DNA of 64,000 nt from a virus. The position numbers and the translations under genes are program-made. Of this stretch, positions 17,893 through 26,597 are shown one piece after another (within the stretch, counting starts at the first letter, position 1; each line of letters begins with the position of its first letter). The notes below the pieces were generated by a model. The model did no database searches, was not told the origin of the DNA, and saw only the letters and a program-made list of their open reading frames with translations. The stretch covers positions 1-64,000 of the IMG/VR virus record IMGVR_UViG_3300030333_005233. One strand, written 5' to 3'.

Positions 17893-18531
17893 TTACCAAG
17901 CTCTGCAAGACCAATAACGTGCTTTCCAACGTGGACCCGGATTGTCGCAGTTATGTCTAGCTCTGAAGGACTTTCTTCTTGCAGGATTGTCCTTTTTAAT
18001 CTCCATGTTAGGATCGCCAAAGTTAACCTTGACAACATTACCCTTATCATTCTTTACGTACACGCTTCGTTTCTTAGGGCCATCAGGAGTCAAAAATGGT
18101 TTGCCAAGCTTTACCTTACGGCCTTGATATTCTGCGGACTTGGCTTTTTTCCAAGCCTCTGGATCTGGCCTATCCTTATCACCCTTCTTTGCAGGCTTGT
18201 AATTCTTGCCTTCTCGCTCTTTCTTTTTGCGTATATTCTCCCACAGAGAAGCTACTTCAATTTCTTCTACCTCTTCACCAAAGTCCTCGTACTCAGCTTC
18301 AGCTGGTATATAAAAATTTTCTTCAGTTAGTTCTTCTTCGTATCCGTATTCTTTTACATATAATTGAAAGTCAGCTTGGGCTACCATGTCTAAATCTTCG
18401 CAGGCTTTACTTACACAAATTGCTGCTCTTTGAGATTTATCTGTATATTCTTTCTGCATGACTTGATCGCTCATACATCTAGACATAAAAGAGCTTCTGT
18501 CTTCACCTTCTTTTTTTGATGGAATTGGCAT
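17893..18531 (-). CDS. Conserved phage protein with basic Cys-containing C-terminal motif
   Basis: 212 residues; GGAGAAATTT precedes the ATG. The N-terminus (MPIPSKKEGEDRSSFMSRCM, then DKSQRAAICVSKA) matches a motif common to phage and prophage proteins of head or structural regions. The middle (70-100) is strongly acidic. The C-terminus, FGDPNMEIKKDNPARRKSF followed by RARHNCDNPGPRWKAR and YWSCRAW, is a recurring phage motif of unknown role whose paired Cys and basic residues suggest nucleic-acid or metal binding. It may be a scaffold-, protease- or core-associated head protein; this is inference. Confidence 0.6.
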   Translation of the reverse strand: MPIPSKKEGEDRSSFMSRCMSDQVMQKEYTDKSQRAAICVSKACEDLDMVAQADFQLYVKEYGYEEELTEENFYIPAEAEYEDFGEEVEEIEVASLWENIRKKKEREGKNYKPAKKGDKDRPDPEAWKKAKSAEYQGRKVKLGKPFLTPDGPKKRSVYVKNDKGNVVKVNFGDPNMEIKKDNPARRKSFRARHNCDNPGPRWKARYWSCRAW

Positions 18532-18541
18532 AAATTTCTCC

Positions 18542-19402
18542 TTATAGTATTCGTTCTTTAGCCTTATGTAAAATATTATCTAAACTTTGTTTAGGTATTC
18601 TTTCTTTAAAGTTGTCATATATAGCTTGTATCATTGGATCATTTTCATCTTGTGTTAATTCTAACCATCCAATAAAATAATTCCAAATTCTATCTTCTAA
18701 TACTAGTGGGTATGGTACTCCCGCTGGCCTGACAAATCTGTGCATCCATTTAAATCCCGGTACACAGACAGCTTTTCCTCCCATTTGTCTGAATTTTTGA
18801 TGAATATAACCTTCTTCTCCTCCAAATCCTTTAAATAGTTTATTAAATCCTCTCCAATTTCTGGTTTCACAAGAAAATACACCTAATCCCTGCATTGGTA
18901 TTTCAAACGGCTTTCCTTTTTTGAGTGCTGCATGGTCTGTTTCCCATTTCCCGTACATATCTCCACCCCATTCTGGTTTAAAATGCGTTGATGGTGATTT
19001 GCAGTCGTCATAAATAAGAGGTCCATGAACTATGTTTTGACACCCCATGACATTATCATCAGATGCATAATATTGTATAAGGCTTTCCAGAGCGTTTGGG
19101 AAAAACAACACATGAGAATCCATAGAAATGCAGTATTTTCCTGATGCATTTTTGAATATTTCATTTCTTACAGCAGTGCTTCTCCTCAGTGTGTATGGCA
19201 CATATTTGCCATTTTTAATCCAATATTCCACAAAACTTTTAACAGCTTTGCCATGCTCGCTGTCTGGATTATTGTCTACAACTACAATTTCTACTTCATC
19301 TGATAACGCTAATTTATGATATAATCTAAGGGCTTGTAGAGAGAAATAAACGCCTTCGTAGTCATCGTAAGTAGCCATCCCAATCGTCAGTAATTTTTCC
19401 AT
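18542..19402 (-). CDS. GT-A glycosyltransferase (family 2-like)
   Basis: Start taken at ATG 19402, just after the preceding stop. The N-terminus LLTIGMATYDDYEGVYFSLQ and EVEIVVVDNNPDSEHG are the nucleotide-binding strands of a GT2 fold. The metal site appears as MDSH at 94-97, a DxH variant of DxD. The acceptor side has PMQGLGVFSCETRNWRGF and GFGGEEGYIHQKFRQMGG, the ED-containing region typical of polypeptide- or chain-elongating GT2 enzymes. 286 residues. It stands apart from the other glycan genes, between structural-type proteins and the RecB-like nuclease. Confidence 0.8.
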   Translation of the reverse strand: MEKLLTIGMATYDDYEGVYFSLQALRLYHKLALSDEVEIVVVDNNPDSEHGKAVKSFVEYWIKNGKYVPYTLRRSTAVRNEIFKNASGKYCISMDSHVLFFPNALESLIQYYASDDNVMGCQNIVHGPLIYDDCKSPSTHFKPEWGGDMYGKWETDHAALKKGKPFEIPMQGLGVFSCETRNWRGFNKLFKGFGGEEGYIHQKFRQMGGKAVCVPGFKWMHRFVRPAGVPYPLVLEDRIWNYFIGWLELTQDENDPMIQAIYDNFKERIPKQSLDNILHKAKERIL

Positions 19403-19406
19403 TTTT

Positions 19407-20444
19407 TTACCCCGGAGCTTCATAAAATCCAATATCAAAGCCATCTCTGGTACAATCTTTGATAGTCTTTTCCATTCCGTGCTTTGAGAGGTATTCCTCT
19501 ATAAATATACACATATTTTTATCTGTATCAGGCCAGTTATTCTTGCAATAATGGCATAAATTCTTGCATTTCCAGTGTTTTCTGGACGGGTCTAGTGGTT
19601 GCGGATTTACATTTTCCCTTATCTCTGCTACCCGCTCTTTTAACATGCCTAAAAACCTTTCTTCGTCTTCTGGAGAAAAACAAAGGCTAAATGGACATGG
19701 GTCTGGCTTGCCCTCTGAATTTTTATAGAAAAATATACTCATAATTCTATTAGGGAACTCTGGATATAGCTTAGAAATTGCATAATAATACAGTAATAAT
19801 TGGGGGTCATTTTCTAATTTTTTATAATCTTTTACCTCTCCAGTTACCCAATCCATCCGTCTACCAGTTTTCCAATCTACTGCTTCTATTGTGTCTTCGT
19901 TCACTAGTGTAACTAGGTCAATAGTGCCTTTTATTGCTAGTTGTCCTTGAAATTTCTTGCCATCTTTCTCGTACTCAAATTTAGCCCATTCTTCGTCTAT
20001 TGGTATATCAAAGTGAGGTTCAGGAAAATGTATGTTTCTTAGCCTTGGGTCAAATTGACCATCGCTGTGTGTTAAAAATGTCCATACTGTTTTGGACACA
20101 TCTTCAACATCGCCACTGTAAAATTTATTATGAGAGTTCTTAGCATAAGCCTCTACGCTTAAACCTACTAGAACATTAACTAACTCTTTAGTATGTAGAT
20201 CTTTTTTTTCGCACTTAAATTTTCCTATTGCGTCATCATTTACTCTAAGATATTTTGCGTGTGGATGATCTTGTTCGTATTTTTTAAGACCAGCTAAAAC
20301 TTCCATAACCTTGTGTGCCATTGTCCCCATGTCAGCTTTTTTACCGCTTTTAGATCTATGACCTAAGACGTATGTGATAAAATATTGCATCTGACAATAT
20401 TCATAGTTATTATAACTTGATGATCTTACATAAGTAACTAACAT
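19407..20444 (-). CDS. RecB/Cas4-like PD-(D/E)XK exonuclease with putative Fe-S cluster
   Basis: ATG 20444 has GGAGTG at seven bases. 345 residues with the RecB-nuclease motifs: GTMAHKVME (H44), KGTIDLV (D176), EAVDWKTG (D190, K192) and DPQLLLYYYAI (Q215). One Cys near the N-terminus (C17, YEYCQMQY) and a C-terminal cluster (WKCKNLCHYC and a later Cys) have the arrangement of the Fe-S staple in AddB and Cas4-like nucleases. It probably processes DNA ends for recombination with UvsX. Four bases of the start region overlap the dNMP kinase. Confidence 0.82.
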   Translation of the reverse strand: MLVTYVRSSSYNNYEYCQMQYFITYVLGHRSKSGKKADMGTMAHKVMEVLAGLKKYEQDHPHAKYLRVNDDAIGKFKCEKKDLHTKELVNVLVGLSVEAYAKNSHNKFYSGDVEDVSKTVWTFLTHSDGQFDPRLRNIHFPEPHFDIPIDEEWAKFEYEKDGKKFQGQLAIKGTIDLVTLVNEDTIEAVDWKTGRRMDWVTGEVKDYKKLENDPQLLLYYYAISKLYPEFPNRIMSIFFYKNSEGKPDPCPFSLCFSPEDEERFLGMLKERVAEIRENVNPQPLDPSRKHWKCKNLCHYCKNNWPDTDKNMCIFIEEYLSKHGMEKTIKDCTRDGFDIGFYEAPG

Positions 20445-21148
20445 GAAACACTCCATAGTTCTTGTATTGAAGAAAGATCTGTACACATATCATTTATTGA
20501 GCCATTATTGTCTATAACATAGTCAAATTTTTTCCAATCAAAATTGCTTTCATCTAGAGCGCATTCACATGGATGGTTGTCTGTGTAAATATCCCTAGTC
20601 AATCTGATTACAGTCCCGCCATTTTCGTGTATAGCTTTTACTTCATTAGGAAATCTTACGTCTGGAATAAGTGCTATCTCAGAACCCTCTGATACTATCT
20701 TCTTAATAGTAGCAGAAACCCATATATCATCTTTGATTTTTCTCATAACATCTGTGCCAAAGTATTGCAAGAATTGTCTAGCAGTCATGCCATTGTATTG
20801 TGTCTGTGTATTTTTGTCGTTGTCAGTTCCGTAGACCTGCTTAGGATTTAAATCAAACAAATCAATACACAGTTGTTTAAGACAGTCTGCAAAATGATAG
20901 ACTTTTATATAAGGCCACAACTCTCTTTCGGCATAATTTACATACGACAGGTCTTTCCTTGTTACGTCAAATACGCCCCATCCACCTAAGCCATTTTGAT
21001 CTTTAGTTTTGATTTCTAGCTGTCCATATTTGTTAATAATAAAATCATCAATCATATTCATGGTTTTTAAAACCCTGCCATTTATGAAGTTGGCAACAGT
21101 ATTTTTACCAGCCTGTTTCCTGCCAGATATTCCAATGATCTTAGTCAT
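20438..21148 (-). CDS. Deoxynucleoside monophosphate kinase (T4 gp1-like)
   Basis: 236 residues. A P-loop is present at the N-terminus (GISGRKQAGKNTV), followed by features of phage dNMP kinases: DCLKQLCIDLF, TARQFLQYFGTDVMRKI, ALIPDVRFPNEVKAI and GGTVIRLTRD. The enzyme phosphorylates dNMPs to dNDPs, here complementing dUTPase, dCMP deaminase, ThyX and NrdJ. Its ATG shares a base with the stop of the primase gene (TAATG), so translation is coupled. Confidence 0.85.
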   Translation of the reverse strand: MTKIIGISGRKQAGKNTVANFINGRVLKTMNMIDDFIINKYGQLEIKTKDQNGLGGWGVFDVTRKDLSYVNYAERELWPYIKVYHFADCLKQLCIDLFDLNPKQVYGTDNDKNTQTQYNGMTARQFLQYFGTDVMRKIKDDIWVSATIKKIVSEGSEIALIPDVRFPNEVKAIHENGGTVIRLTRDIYTDNHPCECALDESNFDWKKFDYVIDNNGSINDMCTDLSSIQELWSVSC

Positions 21149-22173
21149 TAATATGTTCCCTCTAATTTTGAAAGTATATCTTTTTTAATCTTTTTAACAC
21201 TCATATCGCCAACGTCTTTTTGTGACAATTGTGGAAAGGTTAATTTATACATTCTTCCTAGCTGCCTTTTTATTTGCACCTTACATTCTCTTCCCGCTTG
21301 ATCATTGTCTGTTAGTATTATTAAGTGTGTTACAGGCAGGCTCAATAGCTTTTGTTGTTGCTGCTCAGTAATTGTTTTACCAAATATGCTGACAACATTC
21401 TTAACTCCAGCTTCGTATAGTCTCCAGACATCTCCCTGCCCTTCTACGATGTACAGGCACGATGTTTCTGAGGCTCTCTTAACCGCTCTGTGATAGTTAT
21501 AAAAACAATACCTCTTGTCAAACCCCTTTGGAGAAAATAAAAACTTTGGCATTCTATAATCTCGTATAGACCTGCCTATGATACCTATTAAATTTTTACC
21601 ATCATCGTCATGTATTGGTATAATCGCTCTCTCTTTCATTATACCTTCTTGGTAACAATCTCCAACGCCAAAATATTTCATAGTCCTTTTGTTATAACCT
21701 CTAGTGTAGAAATATGGTGACGGAATATCTACATCTAGATCTAAAGAAATTATTTTATGTTTATGTGGTTTTTCTTTTTTATTTACAAGATTGACAACTT
21801 TGTATAGTAAGTCCTCTGTTTCTTCTTCTTTTGTTTCTTCTTTTGCTTTGTTGTACGTTCTGTTTATATTGAGTATTTTACACGCCCAATTTAGAGCATC
21901 TATAAACTCTACTTCTCGTCCCTCTTGTTTAGATAGAACGCCCATGATAAGACCAAACATATCATTTTTATACTCATCTTGACAATCTCTTGTCCAGCAT
22001 TTCCATATCCCTTTCTGTATTGAAAAAGAAAATGCTCTTGGATTATCGCTACCCTCATGCACTGGGCATGTAGAATATATATTGTCGGAAAATACTTCGC
22101 ACTTCATTCCAAGTTCTTGAAATACAAGTTCTGCATTCTCATTAAGCTTCTGTTTGATCTGCTGCAAATTCAT
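21148..22173 (-). CDS. DnaG-type DNA primase
   Basis: 341 residues. An N-terminal CHC2-type zinc domain is seen as C36-P-V-H39 with C59 and C64. The TOPRIM domain has LYIVEGQGDVWRLYEAG (E244) and LIILTDNDQAGRE (D289, D291), the acidic metal-binding motifs. FGVGDCYQEGIMKERAIIPI is the preceding RNA polymerase basic domain region. It is shorter than bacterial DnaG (about 580) and lacks a helicase-interaction domain. It overlaps the helicase gene by 32 bases, and the pair make up the primosome. Confidence 0.9.
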   Translation of the reverse strand: MNLQQIKQKLNENAELVFQELGMKCEVFSDNIYSTCPVHEGSDNPRAFSFSIQKGIWKCWTRDCQDEYKNDMFGLIMGVLSKQEGREVEFIDALNWACKILNINRTYNKAKEETKEEETEDLLYKVVNLVNKKEKPHKHKIISLDLDVDIPSPYFYTRGYNKRTMKYFGVGDCYQEGIMKERAIIPIHDDDGKNLIGIIGRSIRDYRMPKFLFSPKGFDKRYCFYNYHRAVKRASETSCLYIVEGQGDVWRLYEAGVKNVVSIFGKTITEQQQQKLLSLPVTHLIILTDNDQAGRECKVQIKRQLGRMYKLTFPQLSQKDVGDMSVKKIKKDILSKLEGTY

Positions 22174-23611
22174 TTGATAATTTCTTCATGGCGTCATTGT
22201 TAACTAAACCAGTGTCTCCAACTGGCTGGTTTTTCATTTCATTTCTAGTTTGTAATTCTATTAACTTAGCGTGTGCGCCTTGCATCTGCATGTTAATATA
22301 ATCACCGTCGTCTAGACCAGCACCGTGCCTAGACACAATAGGTACTAGTTTTCTGTTTCCTGAGTTTGGCCCATCTTCTGCAAGTTCTTCTGTAGATTTA
22401 GCTTTGAATATAGTAAAAGAAGTACATAGCCATATGAGTCGGTCTGAGCCACTAACAGCGTCAGTACTTTCTTTAGTGATACCATCTCGATTTAATTGCA
22501 CAAATGATAGACAAGGTATGTCTAGCTTAACGCATAAATTATGAAGAGAGGTAATTTGAAATCCTAGAGCCTGATATTCTTGAATATTATTCGTTATTGA
22601 TGAGGATGACATCAGTTTGAGATAATCATAGATGATTAGACATTCATTTGTTTTGCCTGTCTCATCTGTTTTTACTTCTTGGACTATCCACCGCTTGATC
22701 ACATTTAGTATCTGTTCAAACGGTTTGCCAGCTACACTTACATAACTATATGGTATATTAGATAGTTTATCTATTGATTCTTGCACCTTATCTTGTTTAT
22801 CTGAGTCTTCTGTGAACCTGCCTGTTGCCACTTCATTTATAGATACTCCACTTATATTAGCAATCAAACGGTTCAAGTGATCTTCTTTTGACATCTCCGT
22901 ATCTAGAACTAAGACGGGTATGCCAAGAGAGGATACGTTAAGGGCAACATTGTCAGCGAATACTGATTTACCAACTTTTGGTCTTGCAGATATAAGGTCA
23001 ACGCACTTACGTCGTAAGCCACCGCCAATAGCTTCATCGTATTTTGCGAATCCTGTCGGTACACCAATGATATCACATTTATTTTCGGACAAGAATTGAA
23101 CATAGTCTTCTACTCCACTTCCAATTTTTTCTGGATGTTCCCCGCCATCGTCTTCCCTTAGAAAATCTGTAACAGGATCTTCTAGCTTTTGAATAATATC
23201 ATTGACACTTTCTGACCCTGTAACGCCATCCATGTCTTTGCTGATTTTGCTAGTTAGTTTTTTTATATTCCTTGCAAACTCAAACTTTTTTATCTGCAAC
23301 GCAAAATTAAAAACATTATCCTTATCAACAGGAAAGCTATTTAAAGAGTTGATATATTTTAACTCTTGTTGTGTATTGATGGTGTCAAGTACACCTATAT
23401 GCTTTGCAGTAGATAATATAGAAGGTATGTCAACTTTATGTTCATTTTTTATAACTTGCTCTATACATTTAAACAATACTTGATTGTTGACATTGCCAAA
23501 GCTTTCAGTTGTTATAAAGTCAGATATAGTAACATACCCATCTACACCGTATTGCAACAGACCTGCTAATACGGCTCTTTCAGCGCCTATATCTAGTAGT
23601 TTTTCTTGCAT
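22142..23611 (-). CDS. Replicative DNA helicase, DnaB family
   Basis: 489 residues. The N-terminal domain begins LLDIGAERAVLAGLLQYG, as in DnaB. The RecA-like core has Walker A SARPKVGKSVF (K215, S216), VLDTEMSKEDHLNRL, Walker B CLIIYDYLKL and LCVKLDIPCLSFVQLNRDG. TGFAKYDEAIGGGLRR precedes Walker A. It should unwind DNA ahead of the split DnaE polymerase. Its ATG shares a base with the stop of the preceding gene (TAATG). A short acidic C-tail ends the protein. Confidence 0.92.
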   Translation of the reverse strand: MQEKLLDIGAERAVLAGLLQYGVDGYVTISDFITTESFGNVNNQVLFKCIEQVIKNEHKVDIPSILSTAKHIGVLDTINTQQELKYINSLNSFPVDKDNVFNFALQIKKFEFARNIKKLTSKISKDMDGVTGSESVNDIIQKLEDPVTDFLREDDGGEHPEKIGSGVEDYVQFLSENKCDIIGVPTGFAKYDEAIGGGLRRKCVDLISARPKVGKSVFADNVALNVSSLGIPVLVLDTEMSKEDHLNRLIANISGVSINEVATGRFTEDSDKQDKVQESIDKLSNIPYSYVSVAGKPFEQILNVIKRWIVQEVKTDETGKTNECLIIYDYLKLMSSSSITNNIQEYQALGFQITSLHNLCVKLDIPCLSFVQLNRDGITKESTDAVSGSDRLIWLCTSFTIFKAKSTEELAEDGPNSGNRKLVPIVSRHGAGLDDGDYINMQMQGAHAKLIELQTRNEMKNQPVGDTGLVNNDAMKKLSNEFAADQTEA

Positions 23612-24018
23612 TATCTACCTGTACACCTATCGCACCTATAGTATTCGCCATACACTATACTAGCATTAACCTTGGTCTTTTTACCACAAACATGACAAGT
23701 TACATCTTTTTTTTGTGGTGGCAATCTATTTCTTGGTGTTCTCTTGGTTTCTGGAGTTTCTACTTCTCTATACTCTCCAGTGTCTGTCCATGTATTTTCT
23801 CTAGCACGAACAGGCTGTTTTCTACTTTGGCCTTTAATTGAACTAGGTTTATTTTTATGCATTGTAAAATCTTCTTGCACTCTTTGTGGTTTTTCTTCAA
23901 ATTCTTCTACAATGTGTGGTGGCATTGTAGTAGATTGATCAACAGAGCTGGTAAGAATATCCAACAATTCTTCTCTTTCATCAATCGTTAGTCCTTCTAC
24001 AAAGTTTTTTAGATTCAT
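23611..24018 (-). CDS. Small protein with C-terminal zinc ribbon, 135 aa
   Basis: The first 45 residues are acidic and helical (FVEGLTIDEREELLDIL). A long Pro-, Arg- and Thr-rich linker follows, and the last 30 residues form a zinc ribbon: CHVCGKKTK and YRCDRCTGR. It sits between the helicase and an unknown coiled-coil protein with coupled start and stop codons, so a role at the replication fork (for example an adaptor or loader) is plausible but not shown. GGGGAAAAG precedes the start. Confidence 0.55.
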   Translation of the reverse strand: MNLKNFVEGLTIDEREELLDILTSSVDQSTTMPPHIVEEFEEKPQRVQEDFTMHKNKPSSIKGQSRKQPVRARENTWTDTGEYREVETPETKRTPRNRLPPQKKDVTCHVCGKKTKVNASIVYGEYYRCDRCTGR

Positions 24019-24500
24019 GATCTTTTCCCCTTTTCCATTAAAATGTCTGCCTTACGTTTCAGTTCATACACTTTGCCCTCCAACGATTGGACTCTTGAAT
24101 GAGCAACTTCCCTGTAATGGTCTACTGCTGCTGCATATTCGTCATTAACAATAATCAATTGCCTTCTCATATCGTGTTTTGTATAGGGGCTAAATTGATC
24201 GTAGTTCTTAGCTACCATCTTGTCTAGTTTATCATTGCACCAATCCAGTGCGATCTTCTGCATATTTAATTCATCCTGTAGATGCGTAGAGTAGCTATAT
24301 AGTTCATATGCCCAAGTAAATAACTCGTCTTTAGTGAGAGTCTGTATGGTCTCTTTGCCACCGTTAGCACACCTATGCCAATCCTCATTAAACTTCTTGT
24401 TAAACCTAGCATTGCTAGCATTTAAAAAATCACTAACCATAGCTTTCAAGTCAGCTAACTGCTCATTCGCCGTTTTCAATTTGTTCTCTCCATTGCTCAT
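24015..24500 (-). CDS. Unrecognised helical protein, 161 aa
   Basis: Predominantly helical with probable coiled coils at the N-terminus (KLKTANEQLADLKAMV) and over the last 50 residues (SRVQSLEGKVYELKRKADIL). No family recognised. The start overlaps the nuclease gene by 38 bases and its stop overlaps the next start by four. Position in the replication operon suggests an accessory protein, possibly a helicase loader, but there is no sequence proof. Confidence 0.5.
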   Translation of the reverse strand: MSNGENKLKTANEQLADLKAMVSDFLNASNARFNKKFNEDWHRCANGGKETIQTLTKDELFTWAYELYSYSTHLQDELNMQKIALDWCNDKLDKMVAKNYDQFSPYTKHDMRRQLIIVNDEYAAAVDHYREVAHSRVQSLEGKVYELKRKADILMEKGKRS

Positions 24501-24888
24501 CTGTGTCGGAATACTTTAGTGTGATTAAATCAATTTTATTCTTTTTGCACCATTCTATTTTATCTTCATCTTTAGCTTGTGCAAGTGCAAAATCTGCTTT
24601 GTTTTTATGGAAGAATGGTGTGTATTCATAATGCTGCTGCCCATGAACCTCTATAGCCAACATAATCTGTGGTATATAAAAATCTAAATACAATACGCCT
24701 TTCCTGTGTGATTCAGTGCTTCCGGGTAGTTTGACCTCTTCTAAGATTCTGTAGGAATGGAAAATCTGTTTCAGTATATTCCTTGCTCTGATGTGATACT
24801 TTGATCTCTTTCTTTTGTCGTTTGCAGCAACAGAATAGCTTGTTAAATTCCAAGCGTACTCTCTGCCATTTAAACCTGTAACTTTCAT
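24463..24888 (-). CDS. Small PD-(D/E)XK-type endonuclease
   Basis: 141 residues. The motif VLYLDFYIPQIMLAIEVHGQ (D about 72, E about 82, with H and Q following) resembles the core of VSR/DUF559-like nucleases, followed by HYEYTPFFH and a DEDKIEWCKKNKIDLITLKY strand typical of that fold's end. Related small nucleases recur in phage replication modules. AGAGG is six bases upstream of the ATG. It overlaps a possible small membrane ORF (24713-24952) at its 5' side. Substrate unknown; a repair or junction role is more likely than homing given the absence of DNA-binding modules. Confidence 0.6.
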   Translation of the reverse strand: MKVTGLNGREYAWNLTSYSVAANDKRKRSKYHIRARNILKQIFHSYRILEEVKLPGSTESHRKGVLYLDFYIPQIMLAIEVHGQQHYEYTPFFHKNKADFALAQAKDEDKIEWCKKNKIDLITLKYSDTDEQWREQIENGE

Positions 24889-24952
24889 TAAAAACCTCTA
24901 TAATAATTTTAGATAGTAATATGCCGCAGCATATCTGTAATATTGTTATCAT
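24713..24952 (-). CDS. Possible overlapping small membrane ORF, 79 aa (doubtful)
   Basis: The ATG at 24952 shares a base with the UvsX stop (TAATG), as at genuine junctions in this genome. The 21 residues encoded before the nuclease start are hydrophobic (MITILQICCGILLSKIIIEV), then the frame runs for 165 bases across the nuclease gene in another frame. The overlap is unusually large, so only a short translated leader may be real. If it is not translated, the 63 bases before the nuclease hold nothing else I can identify. Confidence 0.3.
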   Translation of the reverse strand: MITILQICCGILLSKIIIEVFNESYRFKWQRVRLEFNKLFCCCKRQKKEIKVSHQSKEYTETDFPFLQNLRRGQTTRKH

Positions 24953-26064
24953 TAAAATAGTTCCTTAATCTTTTCATATACAAACGCAGACACGTCTGGG
25001 TTTTCATTTAAAAACTCTAGCGTGTTATTAGCGCCTTGAAATTTAAAAAACCTCTCAATATCTTCTTGCTTATCTGACACCTTGTTGTCAGCAAGTATTT
25101 TCTTAATAGTTGGATGTTCCAAGTCATCTATAGCGCATTGTATAGTATACCACGCACCAGCTGTTTTAATTAATCTGAACTCACAGGCGATTTGCACAAC
25201 TTCTTGTGTTTCGTCAAGTCCAATGCCATACCTAATCCAACTTTCTGCTGTACTATTTGGTGTACCGCCAGCACAAGATGTTTTAATATTCCAGTTTGCA
25301 ATTTGACCAACGTGTGGGCCAGTGTCTTTTGGAACTTGCCAGCGACCACGATGAGTGATGACCATGTTAGTGCCAGCTTGATATTGTAACATGTTGCCAC
25401 AGTCTGCCATCTTCGCTGGAGCGTATGGCGATCCACCAGTGTTTGCGATGTTATGAGTGATACAAACTAGGATTGTTTTGTTCTTCATTAGTGTGCCACT
25501 AATACGCTTGAAGAACATAGACAGAAGTCTTGGCAGAGCATTACGCACACCAGTTCTGACCTCTCCATCTAGTTCTTGTTGTGGAACCATGTTAGATAGT
25601 GAGTCTGCAATAATTAGACACCCCGGATCATTATTAATGTAATATTCTGTAATATTTAAAAATTCTTCTGCTGAAAGTATCTTATCGTCTGTAGACTGTA
25701 CAATTAGAATGCCTTCAGGGTCTAAGCCTTTGATGCCATCGAAGTTTTGCTTTGATAATCGTCCCTCAGTATTGAGATAGATGACACGCTTACCTTTGGC
25801 TTGACATTTTGCTGCAAAGTGCAAGGCTGTTGTTGTTTTGCCAGACTTTGGATCTCCTGTCATTACAACTACAGAACCTTCTCGTAGCCCACCGCCTAGA
25901 GCAATATCTAGCGATGGGGATACGCCAATAACTTCTAATCTATTGATTGTTTCTAACACGTCTGTACCAGTGCTTACAACGTCACCATATTTGCTAACAA
26001 CTGAGTTGCTTACAACGTCAGTGTCAAACTTGCTTGATGTTTTTTTCTTTTTAACTTTGCTCAT
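24952..26064 (-). CDS. uvsX: RecA/UvsX-family recombinase
   Basis: 370 residues. The core has ALGGGLREGSVVVMTGDPKS before GKTTTALHF (P-loop G70-T77), VIYLNTEGRL, CLIIADSLSNMVP (Walker B) and ILVCITHNIANTGG, with DNA-binding loop regions RTGVRNALP and CAGGTPNST. The pattern is closer to phage UvsX/RecA-like proteins than to bacterial RecA. It would catalyse strand exchange for recombination-dependent replication and repair. The N-terminus is Lys-rich. It begins four bases inside the previous gene and is followed by the nuclease module. Confidence 0.88.
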   Translation of the reverse strand: MSKVKKKKTSSKFDTDVVSNSVVSKYGDVVSTGTDVLETINRLEVIGVSPSLDIALGGGLREGSVVVMTGDPKSGKTTTALHFAAKCQAKGKRVIYLNTEGRLSKQNFDGIKGLDPEGILIVQSTDDKILSAEEFLNITEYYINNDPGCLIIADSLSNMVPQQELDGEVRTGVRNALPRLLSMFFKRISGTLMKNKTILVCITHNIANTGGSPYAPAKMADCGNMLQYQAGTNMVITHRGRWQVPKDTGPHVGQIANWNIKTSCAGGTPNSTAESWIRYGIGLDETQEVVQIACEFRLIKTAGAWYTIQCAIDDLEHPTIKKILADNKVSDKQEDIERFFKFQGANNTLEFLNENPDVSAFVYEKIKELF

Positions 26065-26597
26065 AGATCCCTCAATTTGTTAAACATTGTTTTCTGTTTC
26101 GGAAATGATTTTGTTCTTCTGACTTTCTCTTCTTTTGTTTCTTCAATGGGTTTAGACTTTGTGGCTTTCTTAGCCAGCTTTGCAATCTTTTCAGAAGCTT
26201 TTACTTCTTTATTATAGCTCTTGATTGCCTCTAATGCAACTTGATTATACTTCCAACCTCTAGGGCCATAAGCTTTGAGACCAATGTGATATATGTTTTT
26301 AAAATAATCTGACTTGATTGCCTCTAGAATTATATGTTCAGGAAATCTTTTCTGTAGCCCTCTAGCCGCTTTCATATTCCTCATAAACATGTCATGATAT
26401 TTATTTCCAGCTGTCCAGAATTTATAAGACGGCTTTTCCATCTTAAATTCATCTGTCCATCTTAAGATCAAATATTCTGCAAGGTAAGCTTCAAATGTAC
26501 AGTATTCACCAGTGTGAATGTGTTTATATTTATAAGTTTCAGACCATTGCTTTTGATGCTTTTTATTAAACAGTTTTGGCTTTTCGCTTTTTCCCAT
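26061..26597 (-). CDS. Unrecognised conserved-looking basic protein, 178 aa
   Basis: Rich in Lys, Tyr and Trp; contains TFEAYLAEYLILRWTDEF, SYKFWTAGNKYHDMFMRN and RFPEHIILEAIKSDYFKNIY, and a Lys-rich tail. It resembles small phage proteins encoded beside recombinases, but I cannot name a family. It overlaps both neighbours (four bases into uvsX, 32 bases with the upstream gene). A DNA-binding accessory role is conceivable from its charge. Confidence 0.5.
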   Translation of the reverse strand: MGKSEKPKLFNKKHQKQWSETYKYKHIHTGEYCTFEAYLAEYLILRWTDEFKMEKPSYKFWTAGNKYHDMFMRNMKAARGLQKRFPEHIILEAIKSDYFKNIYHIGLKAYGPRGWKYNQVALEAIKSYNKEVKASEKIAKLAKKATKSKPIEETKEEKVRRTKSFPKQKTMFNKLRDL

